Of a DNA stretch of 64,000 bases, positions 33,540 through 41,910 are shown piece after piece. Each line of letters opens with the position of its first letter. Position 1 is the stretch's first letter. This DNA comes from a virus. Position numbers and translations under genes: made by a program. The stretch covers positions 1 to 64,000 of IMG/VR virus record IMGVR_UViG_3300049435_000050; one strand, written 5' to 3'. The notes beneath the pieces are model-generated. The model searched no databases. It had not been told where the DNA came from and saw only the letters and a list, made by a program, of their open reading frames with translations.

Positions 33540-33758
33540 ATGAATAAGGAATTAATAGTAGAAGCCATAAGAGACAAAATGTTTACTATTATGGCAGAGG
33601 AAAAGAAGAAGTTTTCAGATACTTATTTCGCTGAGCAAATGGGATTAAGTAAAGCAACTCTTTCAAGGATTTTGAACTTTAAGGAAATTGATTTAAAGAA
33701 CGCGATCCTGGTTTGCAAATGGCTTGATCAGCCGATAGATAATTTTATAAAGGGCTAA
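33540..33758 (+). CDS. Cro/C1-type helix-turn-helix regulator
   Basis: 72 codons from ATG at 33540, fixed by the promoter. FAEQMGLSKATLSRILNFKE (about residues 27-46) is a clear helix-turn-helix. Expressed from its own promoter within the early block, so it may switch early transcription. Neighbouring homing endonuclease starts 3 bases later. Confidence 0.75.
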   Translation: MNKELIVEAIRDKMFTIMAEEKKKFSDTYFAEQMGLSKATLSRILNFKEIDLKNAILVCKWLDQPIDNFIKG

Positions 33759-33761
33759 GCA

Positions 33762-34298
33762 ATGAGAGGTAGTCACACCATAACACAAGAACGAGCAGAA
33801 CAACTTTTCAATCATATTGATGGTGTTTTATACTGGAAAATAAAATTGCATAGAGGTGTGGTTATTGGGAAAGAAGCTGGATATATCGATGAAAATGGTT
33901 ATAGGGTGATAGGCCTGGAAGGACAACGCTATAAAAGGCATCAAATTGTTTTTCTTTTGCACAGAGGTTATATTCCAAAAGAGGTAGATCACAGGGATAA
34001 GAACAGGTTAAATGATAGGTTTTCAAATTTAAGGGAAGTGACCCATCAACAAAATTGTTGCAATAAATCTGCCAGAAAGAACAAAACTTCTAAATACATA
34101 GGGGTATCCTTATCGGTACCAAAAAGGGGGCGAACAAAGTGGTTAGCTCAGATTAATACCAATTCTAAGGGATATAACCTGGGGAGATTTGAAACAGAAG
34201 AAGAGGCAGCGGAGGTTTATAATAATAAAGCCCTTGAATTATTTGGAGAATTTGCAAATTTAAATATTATAATATACGCCAACACCACCGAAAAATGA
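33762..34298 (+). CDS. HNH homing endonuclease with AP2-type domain
   Basis: 178 codons, same design as the gene at 9515: HNH core at about 50-95 (VDHRDKNRLNDRFSNLREVT) and AP2-like C-terminus (SKYIGVSLSV, LGRFETEEEAAEVY, EFANLNI). The two are paralogues within the genome and show that the element has moved. Start at 33762; stop overlaps the next gene by 4 bases. Confidence 0.85.
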   Translation: MRGSHTITQERAEQLFNHIDGVLYWKIKLHRGVVIGKEAGYIDENGYRVIGLEGQRYKRHQIVFLLHRGYIPKEVDHRDKNRLNDRFSNLREVTHQQNCCNKSARKNKTSKYIGVSLSVPKRGRTKWLAQINTNSKGYNLGRFETEEEAAEVYNNKALELFGEFANLNIIIYANTTEK

Positions 34299-34504
34299 AA
34301 GTTTTAACCACAAACAAAAACCTAAATGCCTTTATGCAGGCAGTGATCGTAACAGACGCTCAAAGAAGGCACGTAAGCAACGAACAATCCCAAATGGATA
34401 TGCGGGAAGCTAATCAACGCTCTGAGTGCTGCGGACCCCCTGTAATACATGAGGGTCTGCACACTATTTGCTATAGCTGCGGGAACTGGTGTTCTATATT
34501 ATAA
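34295..34504 (+). CDS. Small zinc-ribbon-like protein
   Basis: 69 codons. The C-terminal third has ECCGPP and CYSCGNWC, a C-x-x-C pair pattern typical of a small zinc ribbon. Function unknown. Confidence 0.55.
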   Translation: MKVLTTNKNLNAFMQAVIVTDAQRRHVSNEQSQMDMREANQRSECCGPPVIHEGLHTICYSCGNWCSIL

Positions 34505-34522
34505 CCATTAATATAAATTATC

Positions 34523-36001
34523 ATGAAAACCCTCAAAGACCTGACACCTGAAATAGCCGCTAAAATACCTGAATATATAGCAAAATACACTAAAGGTGTT
34601 TTTGACGGGGAACGATACAACAATTTCAATATTGAATCAGCTACAGCCCTGATAGATTGGAATTACGAAACGTGTAAGTATAAAAACCCATGTGTATTAG
34701 TAGCTGAAAATCCATACGAAGCACAAATATTTTTCAATTATATATCCGCCAATAAAGAAGCGTTTACACCAATTATATATGCGATATACTGCCTCAGAAA
34801 TGGAATTGAAGTAAACCTCAATGTTGTGCCTGAAAATAAGAAGCTAGACTCACAGCTAGGCTCACAGCTATACTCACAGCTATACTCACAGCTAGACTCA
34901 CAGCTATACTCACAGCTATACTCACAGCTACGCTCACAGCTAGGCTCACAGCTAGGCTCACAGCTATACTCACAGCTAGGCTCACAGCTATACTCACAGC
35001 TAGGCTCACAGCTATACTCACAGCTATACTCACAGCTAGACTCACAGCTACGCTCACAGCTAGGCTCACAGCTAGGCTCACAGCTAGACTCACAGCTATA
35101 CTCACAGCTATACTCACAGCTACGCTCACAGCTAGGCTCACAGCTACGCTCACAGCTATACTCACAGCTATACTCACAGCTATACTCACAGCTATACTCA
35201 CAGCTACGCTCACAGCTATACTCACAGCTAGACTCACAGCTATACTCACAGCTATACTCACAGCTATACTCACAGCTTAAAACCTATAATAACGACTATT
35301 TATTTACTACTAATGTATACTCAAATTGGTATGCTGGATATTATAAATTTATAGCTGACGAACTTAGTGTTGATGCCCCTATAAATGTGATGCTAAATAG
35401 CTGGAATGATCTTTACCAAAAATCCAATGTTTACTCAGCTATATTTTCTGAATTGCTTTGTGTGGTATCTAAATACCCTAAAAAAGTACATCGTAATGAA
35501 AACAATGATATGCACAGAACGGATGGGCCAGCTATTGAATGGGGATTTTCCACCGATATAACTAAATTTGACGGATACTATGTCAACGGTCGCAATATGC
35601 CGCAATGGATATTTGGAGAAGTGACCAAAGAGCAATTCATTAATGAAACCAATGAGGATATTAAGGCCGGGATATATGAAGTAATAGAGGCTAAAGGAGA
35701 AGGCACTATGCTTAACTTTTTGGGGGCTACAGAAGTAGATAAGCAATCAGTAGTTCACGGTGATGGCAGCGTAGAAGAATTAATTTTATATAAAACTACT
35801 GAACGATTTAAAGAAGAGGAAGATTTAAACGGCAAAACGAACGTACCGCTTGCCTGGATAAAAATGTGTTGTCCAAGTACTGGAACAAAATATTTAATAC
35901 CATCGGATAGTTCATTTAACTCTGCTATGGATGCCGCTAAATTTGCTCGCCCAACTATAGTACCACAAGAATTAGAATATACCTGGTTACAAAGAAATTA
36001 A
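34523..36001 (+). CDS. DUF6745-like protein with 36 tandem xSQL tetrapeptides
   Basis: 492 codons. Residues about 1-108: helical N-domain. Residues about 109-252: 36 uninterrupted x-S-Q-L units where x is Tyr, Gly, Asp or Arg. Residues about 253-492: a C-domain with HRTDGPAIEW and YYVNGRNMPQWI, a pattern I associate with DUF6745-type proteins, in which analogous four-residue repeats occur. The repeat would form a regular solenoid or helix with one variable face. Function unknown; repeat length is probably unstable between isolates. Confidence 0.7.
   Translation: MKTLKDLTPEIAAKIPEYIAKYTKGVFDGERYNNFNIESATALIDWNYETCKYKNPCVLVAENPYEAQIFFNYISANKEAFTPIIYAIYCLRNGIEVNLNVVPENKKLDSQLGSQLYSQLYSQLDSQLYSQLYSQLRSQLGSQLGSQLYSQLGSQLYSQLGSQLYSQLYSQLDSQLRSQLGSQLGSQLDSQLYSQLYSQLRSQLGSQLRSQLYSQLYSQLYSQLYSQLRSQLYSQLDSQLYSQLYSQLYSQLKTYNNDYLFTTNVYSNWYAGYYKFIADELSVDAPINVMLNSWNDLYQKSNVYSAIFSELLCVVSKYPKKVHRNENNDMHRTDGPAIEWGFSTDITKFDGYYVNGRNMPQWIFGEVTKEQFINETNEDIKAGIYEVIEAKGEGTMLNFLGATEVDKQSVVHGDGSVEELILYKTTERFKEEEDLNGKTNVPLAWIKMCCPSTGTKYLIPSDSSFNSAMDAAKFARPTIVPQELEYTWLQRN
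34847..35278 (+). repeat. 36 tandem 12-base units (in frame)
   Basis: Each unit is a variable codon (TAC, GGC, GAC or CGC) plus TCACAGCTA; only the final unit ends CTT. The nine constant bases are nearly invariant while the first codon varies, so the array is kept by selection or recent conversion. Confidence 0.95.
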
Positions 36002-36022
36002 CAATTTAAACAAATAAAAAAA

Positions 36023-36415
36023 ATGGAAAATAAATTACAGTTCACAGGAGAAAACAGCCACCACGGAGATGTGCAATTATTCAGCATATCTCAATTGCCA
36101 GCAGGTGTTAAAAAAGTAGAAAATCGTTTGATTGCCAAAAGCGAAAAATCGGGGCATTCACATGTACTTTGCGGAGACTACGATATGTACGAAAAAGAAG
36201 GGGTTGACGGTGTATTTGTTGTAGTCGGTGAAAAAGGAGCTACGCTTAACCACGCCATGTCCTCCAAACTTAATACTAAAGTGATGGCTACAAACGCAGC
36301 TACTGAGGTGGCTGATCACCAGCCTAACTTTTACAAAGCAGGGGACACGATGTTTATAGGGATCCAGCAACGTAAAAAACATTTTAGCAAAGTATGGGCT
36401 AAAGTTAAGGACTAA
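36023..36415 (+). CDS. Early protein, unknown
   Basis: 130 codons, soluble, beta-rich, several His (GHSHVLCGDY). Stop overlaps the next start (TAATG). Not recognised. Confidence 0.6.
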   Translation: MENKLQFTGENSHHGDVQLFSISQLPAGVKKVENRLIAKSEKSGHSHVLCGDYDMYEKEGVDGVFVVVGEKGATLNHAMSSKLNTKVMATNAATEVADHQPNFYKAGDTMFIGIQQRKKHFSKVWAKVKD

Positions 36416-36726
36416 TGAATCTACAATGTTACATAGTAGAAAACACGGTTAATGGAGTAACATCGTTATACTTTTGCTCGGACAGGCCTATTATAAATGG
36501 TGACTATTATATCAACACCTCACTACAGCCAACTATACGCATTCAGAGGGCATATAGGCCAATAGTCAAGGAAAGATGTAAAAGAATAGAGGCAACGTCT
36601 AATACGGCTTATAGCGTGCCTCAAATACCATCCTCGTTTGTAACAAAGTATTTTGAACTGGATAAAAAGGATAGGCCTGTTAAAACGCATTTTAGAATTT
36701 TAGAAACAAATTTAAAAACCATATAG
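36415..36726 (+). CDS. Early protein, unknown
   Basis: 103 codons, basic, beta N-terminal half and helical end. It sits between two coupled genes and just before the SSB-like gene. Not recognised. Confidence 0.55.
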   Translation: MNLQCYIVENTVNGVTSLYFCSDRPIINGDYYINTSLQPTIRIQRAYRPIVKERCKRIEATSNTAYSVPQIPSSFVTKYFELDKKDRPVKTHFRILETNLKTI

Positions 36727-36728
36727 AA

Positions 36729-37367
36729 ATGAGTATAGTTGCAAAATCAAGCGGGGGAACTACCCGTGAACCAATCGAAGCCGGGATGTATGTTGCGCGT
36801 TGTTTTCAAATGCTGCATATAGGAAATGTTATAGAAACCATTCCGGGCATGGCCCCAAAAAAGATGAATAAAGTTCGGATCACATGGGAACTACCTACAG
36901 AGATGCGAGTATTTAAGGAAGAAAACGGAGAACAACCGTTAACTACATCAAAGGATTTTACCCTATCCATGCACGAAAAGTCAGGATTAAGAGCAATGTT
37001 AAAAGGATGGCGCTCTAAAGACTTCACAGAACAGGAAGCCGCAGCGTTTGACATTACAAAACTATTGGGTGTTGCCTGTATGTTAAACATCACTCACAAG
37101 CCATCTAAAGACGGCTCACAGATGTACGAACAAATATCAGGAGTTACACCGCTGCCAAAGGGAATGACTTGCCCACCTCAGATAAATCCTAATCAGGAAT
37201 TAACATACGATAATTGGGATCAATCCTTATTTGATAAGTTGCCCGATTTCTTAAAGGATAAAATTAGGTCATCTGATGAATACAAAGCTATGATGAATCC
37301 TGAGCAAGCTTTTGTTGACGAGCATGGACAGCCAGTTGTTGACATAGAATCTGATTTACCCTTTTGA
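36729..37367 (+). CDS. Single-stranded-DNA-binding-like phage protein
   Basis: 212 codons. Core about 5-145 is beta-rich and reads like the phage DUF669/SSB-type family (VRITWELPTEMRVF, SLMHEKS-type segments). The tail is acidic and ends ESDLPF, very close to the DDDIPF tip by which bacterial SSB recruits partners. Likely coats ssDNA for replication or recombination. A structure search would confirm an OB fold. Confidence 0.55.
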   Translation: MSIVAKSSGGTTREPIEAGMYVARCFQMLHIGNVIETIPGMAPKKMNKVRITWELPTEMRVFKEENGEQPLTTSKDFTLSMHEKSGLRAMLKGWRSKDFTEQEAAAFDITKLLGVACMLNITHKPSKDGSQMYEQISGVTPLPKGMTCPPQINPNQELTYDNWDQSLFDKLPDFLKDKIRSSDEYKAMMNPEQAFVDEHGQPVVDIESDLPF

Positions 37368-37407
37368 CCATTAACGTCTCAATTAATAATTAACTGATTA
37401 CCAACAG

Positions 37408-37431
37408 CCCCGGTAAATATTCCGGGGTTTT
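37408..37431 (+). terminator. Hairpin terminator after the SSB-like gene
   Basis: CCCCGG (37408-37413) pairs with CCGGGG (37422-37427) around 8 bases, then TTTT. Confidence 0.7.
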
Positions 37432-37445
37432 AAAACACCACAAAC

Positions 37446-38717
37446 ATGAAATACCTAAAAATTCAAAATGACGGTGAACTTGACATAAGGTTAGTTGCAC
37501 TTATGGGAGGCACTACCAAAGCAAATGATACTTTTAAAATAGGCCAATTCGGGACAGGGTTAAAATACACCCTTGCTTACCTGTTTCGCAACAATATAGA
37601 ATTTAAAATATTTGTAGGGGATAAAGAAGTCCAACTATCTATTGAAACAGAAATTATAAAAGGAGAGAACTTTGACATTATTTGTATCAACGGCAACAGA
37701 ACCTCTATAACGACCCGTATGGGCGCCGATTGGTCAGCTTGGATGATCATAAGGGAATTATGGTGCAACGCCCTAGATGAAGGCGGAGCACTTGGAGAGG
37801 TAGTTACAGAAACAACTCCTGAACTCGGCAAAACTGTCTTTTACATTCAGGTTGATAAGGATTTTCAAAATGTATTAGATAACTGGCATAAATATTTTAT
37901 TCACGGAAAAGAAGCCTTATTTGAAAATACAACCCACAAAATATATCACGGTGGGGATAAGGTACGTATTTACAAACAGGGTGTACTTATTCACACTGTA
38001 GATCAACCGGGGCTATTCTCTTACGATGTAAAGAATGCCAGTATAAATGAACTACGCGAGTTTAAAGGTGTAGTAGCTGCAGAAATAGTACGGGCATTAA
38101 AAAATACCAATCCAACTGTAATAACCCATTTTCTTGAAAATGTAAACGATACCCACTTCGAGGGGACAATGGACTATAATTGGTATGAGAGCTTCGGCAT
38201 GGTTTGGAAAGACACTATAGGCTCGGCTAAAATCATCCACCAAAAAGCAGTTAACACTATTAAAGACAGGGGGGCAGAGATGGATATGGAGTCTATAATT
38301 ATACTCCCTATGCCTGTTTATAAATTCCTATCGGCGCAATTTGATGGTATAGGTGCTTTGCGTACTGCCGATAAGATTAATGAATTTTACGAAATACATT
38401 CAGAGGCGTTATCAACCAAACTCAATGAGGTGTTTGCTATTCTTGAAGTATGCGAATATGCTATACACCCTGAATTAAAGTTTTTATTTGGTGCTTTTGG
38501 TGATAAAAATATTCAAGGGCAAATAAATATGAACACCAAAGAAGTGATGCTATCAGATACATTGCTTGAAAAAAGCTTGTTTAATTTTATTGCCGTTATC
38601 ATTGAGGAAAATGAGCATTTCAAATCAGGTTTCCATGATTGCACCCGTAACTTTCAGCAACACTTCATTAATCTATACACAAAAACACTGTTAGATAAAA
38701 ACACTATTAAACTTTAA
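37446..38717 (+). CDS. Circularly permuted GHKL (Hsp90-like) ATPase
   Basis: 423 codons. Residues 5-14 (KIQNDGELDI) match the G1 box, 32-40 (IGQFGTGLK) the G2 box of Hsp90 (IGQFGVGF), and 103-113 (RELWCNALDEG) the N box (RELISNASDA) with E104, N108 and D111. In canonical GHKL proteins the N box comes first; here it follows G1 and G2, so the fold is permuted. The C-terminal 300 residues are unassigned but hold IIEENEHFKSG near 384-394, which could bind metal. It should bind ATP; role unknown. Confidence 0.65.
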   Translation: MKYLKIQNDGELDIRLVALMGGTTKANDTFKIGQFGTGLKYTLAYLFRNNIEFKIFVGDKEVQLSIETEIIKGENFDIICINGNRTSITTRMGADWSAWMIIRELWCNALDEGGALGEVVTETTPELGKTVFYIQVDKDFQNVLDNWHKYFIHGKEALFENTTHKIYHGGDKVRIYKQGVLIHTVDQPGLFSYDVKNASINELREFKGVVAAEIVRALKNTNPTVITHFLENVNDTHFEGTMDYNWYESFGMVWKDTIGSAKIIHQKAVNTIKDRGAEMDMESIIILPMPVYKFLSAQFDGIGALRTADKINEFYEIHSEALSTKLNEVFAILEVCEYAIHPELKFLFGAFGDKNIQGQINMNTKEVMLSDTLLEKSLFNFIAVIIEENEHFKSGFHDCTRNFQQHFINLYTKTLLDKNTIKL

Positions 38718-38721
38718 AATC

Positions 38722-39315
38722 ATGCAAACATCACAGGATCAATTTGAAGATATGCGCCAGGAAGAACTGGACTCAAAGCCAACCTGGACAAAACCAATAG
38801 CCACAGGACTAACCATACCTAAAAAATCTATTTATAACATTCACGGGGATTATATGCGCCTTATGGATGAAATAGAGAGCAATGAGGGGGAGTTAACCGA
38901 AGATACTGAAAAGCGCCTTGCTATCACTATGGAAGAATTGGAAGAAAAAGCAGTAAGCTATGGTTATTGTATCAGGCAGTTTGACTTTGAAATTAAGCAC
39001 ATACAGGCTGAACACGACCGGTTAAGTAAGATTATGATTAGCAAGACCAAGATACAGGCAGCTCTTAAAACACGTATCGCAGAGGCTATGCTCCACTTTA
39101 ATATTGAAAAGGTAGAAAACAACAACCTAAAACTATATTTCCTTAAATCAGAGCAATTACACATTGACGATGATGCTAAGATACCTAAGAAGTATATTAA
39201 AACTAAATTAGTAGAAACTATTGATAAAGCCGGACTAAAGGCTGATACTAAAAGCGGTGCTATTAAAGTTGAGGGTATATTTATTGTTGAAAACCAAAAC
39301 CTTCAAATAAAATGA
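38722..39315 (+). CDS. Siphovirus Gp157-family protein
   Basis: 197 codons. The long helical centre (YMRLMDEIESNEGELTEDTE, then EEKAVSYGYCIRQFDFEIKH and an EHDRLSKIMISK coiled coil) matches the Gp157 family, with a beta C-terminal third. Gp157 proteins occur in early phage regions beside recombination/SSB genes; their exact role is unsettled. Starts 4 bases after the GHKL gene. Confidence 0.75.
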   Translation: MQTSQDQFEDMRQEELDSKPTWTKPIATGLTIPKKSIYNIHGDYMRLMDEIESNEGELTEDTEKRLAITMEELEEKAVSYGYCIRQFDFEIKHIQAEHDRLSKIMISKTKIQAALKTRIAEAMLHFNIEKVENNNLKLYFLKSEQLHIDDDAKIPKKYIKTKLVETIDKAGLKADTKSGAIKVEGIFIVENQNLQIK

Positions 39316-39497
39316 ACGACAAATTAACTTGGTGGGGATATAAACATATATCCGGTACATTACAAGCAAAACGCTATTTTGATAAACGGGATTTAGAAGA
39401 AGCTTATTCATCAGATTTTGTTGACCAAGTAGTTCAGCCATTTCAAGCATCCAATAGAGAAGAAGCATTAGAACATATAAAAAACCAAACCTCATAA
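39312..39497 (+). CDS. Small unknown protein
   Basis: 61 codons, overlaps both neighbours (4 bases upstream, 1 base downstream). Mixed charge, aromatic N-terminus. Not recognised. Confidence 0.55.
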   Translation: MNDKLTWWGYKHISGTLQAKRYFDKRDLEEAYSSDFVDQVVQPFQASNREEALEHIKNQTS

Positions 39498-40513
39498 TGA
39501 AAGCAAAAACCATAAAAAAAATCCTCAGCAAAAAGTTTGATGATTTTGTAAAATCCATTAAGGACAAAGACCTGCAAAAGTTGGTAGAAAAAAATACTAT
39601 CATCACAGGCGGATGTATAACATCAATGCTTTTGAAAGAAAATGTGAATGATTTTGATTTATACTTTACCAATAAAGAAACCGTATTAGCGATTGCTGCT
39701 TATTATGTTAAGGAATTTAAGAAAGATAATCCATATTTAGAAATATCAGTAGTAGATGTAGATAAACTGATACCACACTCCGAATGGGAAAAACTAAAGG
39801 AGAAACCATTAGATATTAATAATGAAGCTTTAGGTGATGCGGATTATTATGCTTTACGCGGATTTTCACAAAGCGGACGTATTGGGGTGTTCTGCGCCTC
39901 CATCATGGGCAAAAGTGAGGGCGAAGATAATGTGCTATCTGAAAAGGAGATTGATATTATAAGTAGCGTATTGGATGATAAGGATGCCTCAGATATTGCC
40001 GAAGCCCCTAAGTCTGCAGAAAAGTACAAACCTGTTTTTTTATCTCCAAATGCTATATCACTATCTAACTGCGTGCAACTTATACTACGATTTTACGGGG
40101 ATGCAAAGGAAATACATAAAAACTTTGACTTCGTGCATTGCACAAGTTACTGGACTTCTAATGACAAGCAATTATTTTTAAGTCCTAAAGCAATGGAGTC
40201 AATTTTAGCCAGAGAATTGGTTTATATTGGTTCATTGTACCCTGTTACTTCAATCATTAGGACACGTAAATTTATTAATCGTAACTGGACAATAAATGCA
40301 GGCACATATCTTAAAATCATGTTCCAAATATCTAAACTTGATTTAACAAGCATAGCCACATTGGAAGATCAATTAATCGGAGTTGATATAGGTTACTTCA
40401 TGGCACTCATTAATGCACTTAAAGCGGCTGAATTTGCGGCCAAAGACGAAGGCGAAACTTTCTGCTTGACTTATGAGTATATTATAGATGTTATTGATAG
40501 GATATTTAATTAA
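39497..40513 (+). CDS. Pol-beta-superfamily nucleotidyltransferase
   Basis: 338 codons. TGGCITSMLLKENVNDFDLY (about residues 37-56) is the GG(x)nDxD signature of the nucleotidyltransferase fold, giving two metal-binding Asp. A later Asp in ISVVDVDKL (about 84-92) can be the third acid. The remaining 200 residues are helical. Such enzymes add nucleotides to RNA, protein or small molecules; in a phage early region it may act on host tRNA or protein. Substrate unknown. Confidence 0.65.
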   Translation: MKAKTIKKILSKKFDDFVKSIKDKDLQKLVEKNTIITGGCITSMLLKENVNDFDLYFTNKETVLAIAAYYVKEFKKDNPYLEISVVDVDKLIPHSEWEKLKEKPLDINNEALGDADYYALRGFSQSGRIGVFCASIMGKSEGEDNVLSEKEIDIISSVLDDKDASDIAEAPKSAEKYKPVFLSPNAISLSNCVQLILRFYGDAKEIHKNFDFVHCTSYWTSNDKQLFLSPKAMESILARELVYIGSLYPVTSIIRTRKFINRNWTINAGTYLKIMFQISKLDLTSIATLEDQLIGVDIGYFMALINALKAAEFAAKDEGETFCLTYEYIIDVIDRIFN

Positions 40514-40707
40514 GACATAAGAGCGCGTTTTTTTTAATCATAGTAAAATGTAATGTTAAACTTGTTTAGGGAAAATCAATGCTGGCACGTGCGCTCGCCA
40601 GTTTAACAGAATGGGAACTGTCCTAAATACCCAAATTGTGATAAGGTTTAGGTTTGACCGGGTAAACTGCGAGAGTGAACCCGGTTTATTAACTCAAATA
40701 AATGATT
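40514..40707 (+). other. Gene-free interval with two hairpins
   Basis: CTGGC/GCCAG near 40582-40601 and a perfect ACCGGGT (40657-40663) / ACCCGGT (40679-40685) hairpin followed by TTATT. They may end transcription or stabilise the downstream message. No frame is convincing. Confidence 0.45.
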
Positions 40708-40851
40708 ATGAAAAGAACTTCTACTCAACAGCCAGTAATACCACAAGGGTACACAGGCGATATGCGTCACTTCAACCAGTGGCAAAGCTATCTGTTAAAA
40801 CAGATGGATAAAATTAAGGGCCTGCGACTGACTGAACGAAATAAGGCTTAA
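40708..40851 (+). CDS. Small basic protein
   Basis: 47 codons (ATG 40708); stop and next start share one base (TAATG). Gln-rich N-terminus, basic C-terminus. Not recognised. Confidence 0.5.
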   Translation: MKRTSTQQPVIPQGYTGDMRHFNQWQSYLLKQMDKIKGLRLTERNKA

Positions 40852-41087
40852 TGGCACGTACAAGAGTCACAGTGACCTTACAATCAAAAATAAATAGTAG
40901 CCCTGACTTTTATACGCTTAGATGGCTGCAAGAGTTGGCAGAGGGTGTAAAAGATAAAAATGCAGACCGATATAAGGCTTACAATAAAGTGTTTAATAAC
41001 TTAGGGAGTGATGGCAAAAATAAGAAAAACGCCAACGGAAATAAAACAAGAGATATTGTTGAGAAAATTACGACCGAAGCAATCTAA
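40851..41087 (+). CDS. Small basic protein
   Basis: 78 codons. Very basic C-terminal half (KNKKNANGNKTR). It overlaps the following HNH gene by 77 bases in another frame, so its tail could be non-essential. Not recognised. Confidence 0.5.
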   Translation: MARTRVTVTLQSKINSSPDFYTLRWLQELAEGVKDKNADRYKAYNKVFNNLGSDGKNKKNANGNKTRDIVEKITTEAI

Positions 41088-41370
41088 GAAAGCTAAAATA
41101 AAAAAAATTAAAAAACAGCTATTTATAGATAGGGTAGCTTTTAGAAAACAACAGCCTTATTCTGACTTCCTTAAAGGTAAATATTGGCAACAGGTACGTA
41201 AATCAGTTTTAAAAAGAGACAAAAATATGTGTATCATTTGTAAATTAGAGAGTAACTTACAGGTTCATCACGATACGTATAAAAATCACGGTGACGAGAT
41301 GAACCATTTGGAAGATTTAATGACTCTTTGCCGTAAATGCCACAAAGAACACCATGATGCACAAAAATAA
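41011..41370 (+). CDS. HNH endonuclease
   Basis: 119 codons from ATG at 41011. Lys-rich N-terminus binds DNA; HNH core: CIICK (C-x2-C), LQVHHDTYKNHGDE with the catalytic His pair, EDLMTLCRKCHKEHH closing the zinc site. Similar free HNH enzymes act in DNA packaging or as homing nucleases. Lacks an AP2 domain, so not the same family as 9515 and 33762. Confidence 0.8.
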   Translation: MAKIRKTPTEIKQEILLRKLRPKQSKKAKIKKIKKQLFIDRVAFRKQQPYSDFLKGKYWQQVRKSVLKRDKNMCIICKLESNLQVHHDTYKNHGDEMNHLEDLMTLCRKCHKEHHDAQK

Positions 41371-41403
41371 TTTTAGCCCGTTAAAACGCCCAAAAAAAAG
41401 AAT

Positions 41404-41580
41404 ATGAAAATAGAAATAACCTATTCCCGCTACCCCAACATGAAAGAGGCCCGGCTCTTTGAAAAGAGAACGATAAAAATCTTCGGGATAAGTTTCACGG
41501 TATGGAAGCAGGTAGACTGGTACAGGGGCTATTCATTAAGCATCAGGGCGCAAATCCCCCCTCATACAGAACAAAGGTAA
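41404..41580 (+). CDS. Small unknown protein
   Basis: 58 codons (ATG 41404), basic, beta-like (IKIFGISFTVWKQVDWY). Not recognised. Confidence 0.5.
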   Translation: MKIEITYSRYPNMKEARLFEKRTIKIFGISFTVWKQVDWYRGYSLSIRAQIPPHTEQR

Positions 41581-41610
41581 AAACAGTTTAAAAAATAAAC
41601 CCAAATAAAC

Positions 41611-41910
41611 ATGAACACACAAAAATTCAGCATTATCAGAACTCATTCCGCAGGTGTATGGTTCGGCAACATCAAAAAATTAGATGGCAGTATCGCTATC
41701 ATTACTAACGCAAGAAGGTTATGGTATTGGTCAGGGGCGGCCTCATTGAGCCAATTAGCGGTTGAAGGCACTAAAAGGCCACGTGATTGCAAATTCACGG
41801 TGACTATAACCGATGAGGATGGCGTTTATTTGCCACAGGTTATTGAGGTACTTCCATGCACTAATGAAGCTGTTGAAAACATTAATTCAGTGCCAGTATG
41901 GAAGATTTAA
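41611..41910 (+). CDS. Small conserved-type phage protein
   Basis: 99 codons, soluble. The pattern IITNARRLWYWSGAASLSQL resembles a small family seen in early regions of many phages (DUF6948-like); recalled, not verified. Overlaps the next gene by 13 bases. Confidence 0.6.
   Translation: MNTQKFSIIRTHSAGVWFGNIKKLDGSIAIITNARRLWYWSGAASLSQLAVEGTKRPRDCKFTVTITDEDGVYLPQVIEVLPCTNEAVENINSVPVWKI

Noticed and set aside
34818-35273. Minus-strand frame of SIAV/SLAV repeats
   Set aside because: Antisense shadow of the xSQL array; the repeat simply has no stop in this frame.
34847-35278. Diversity-generating retroelement target
   Set aside because: Variation is between whole codons in a tandem array, not adenine-specific, and no reverse transcriptase is present.
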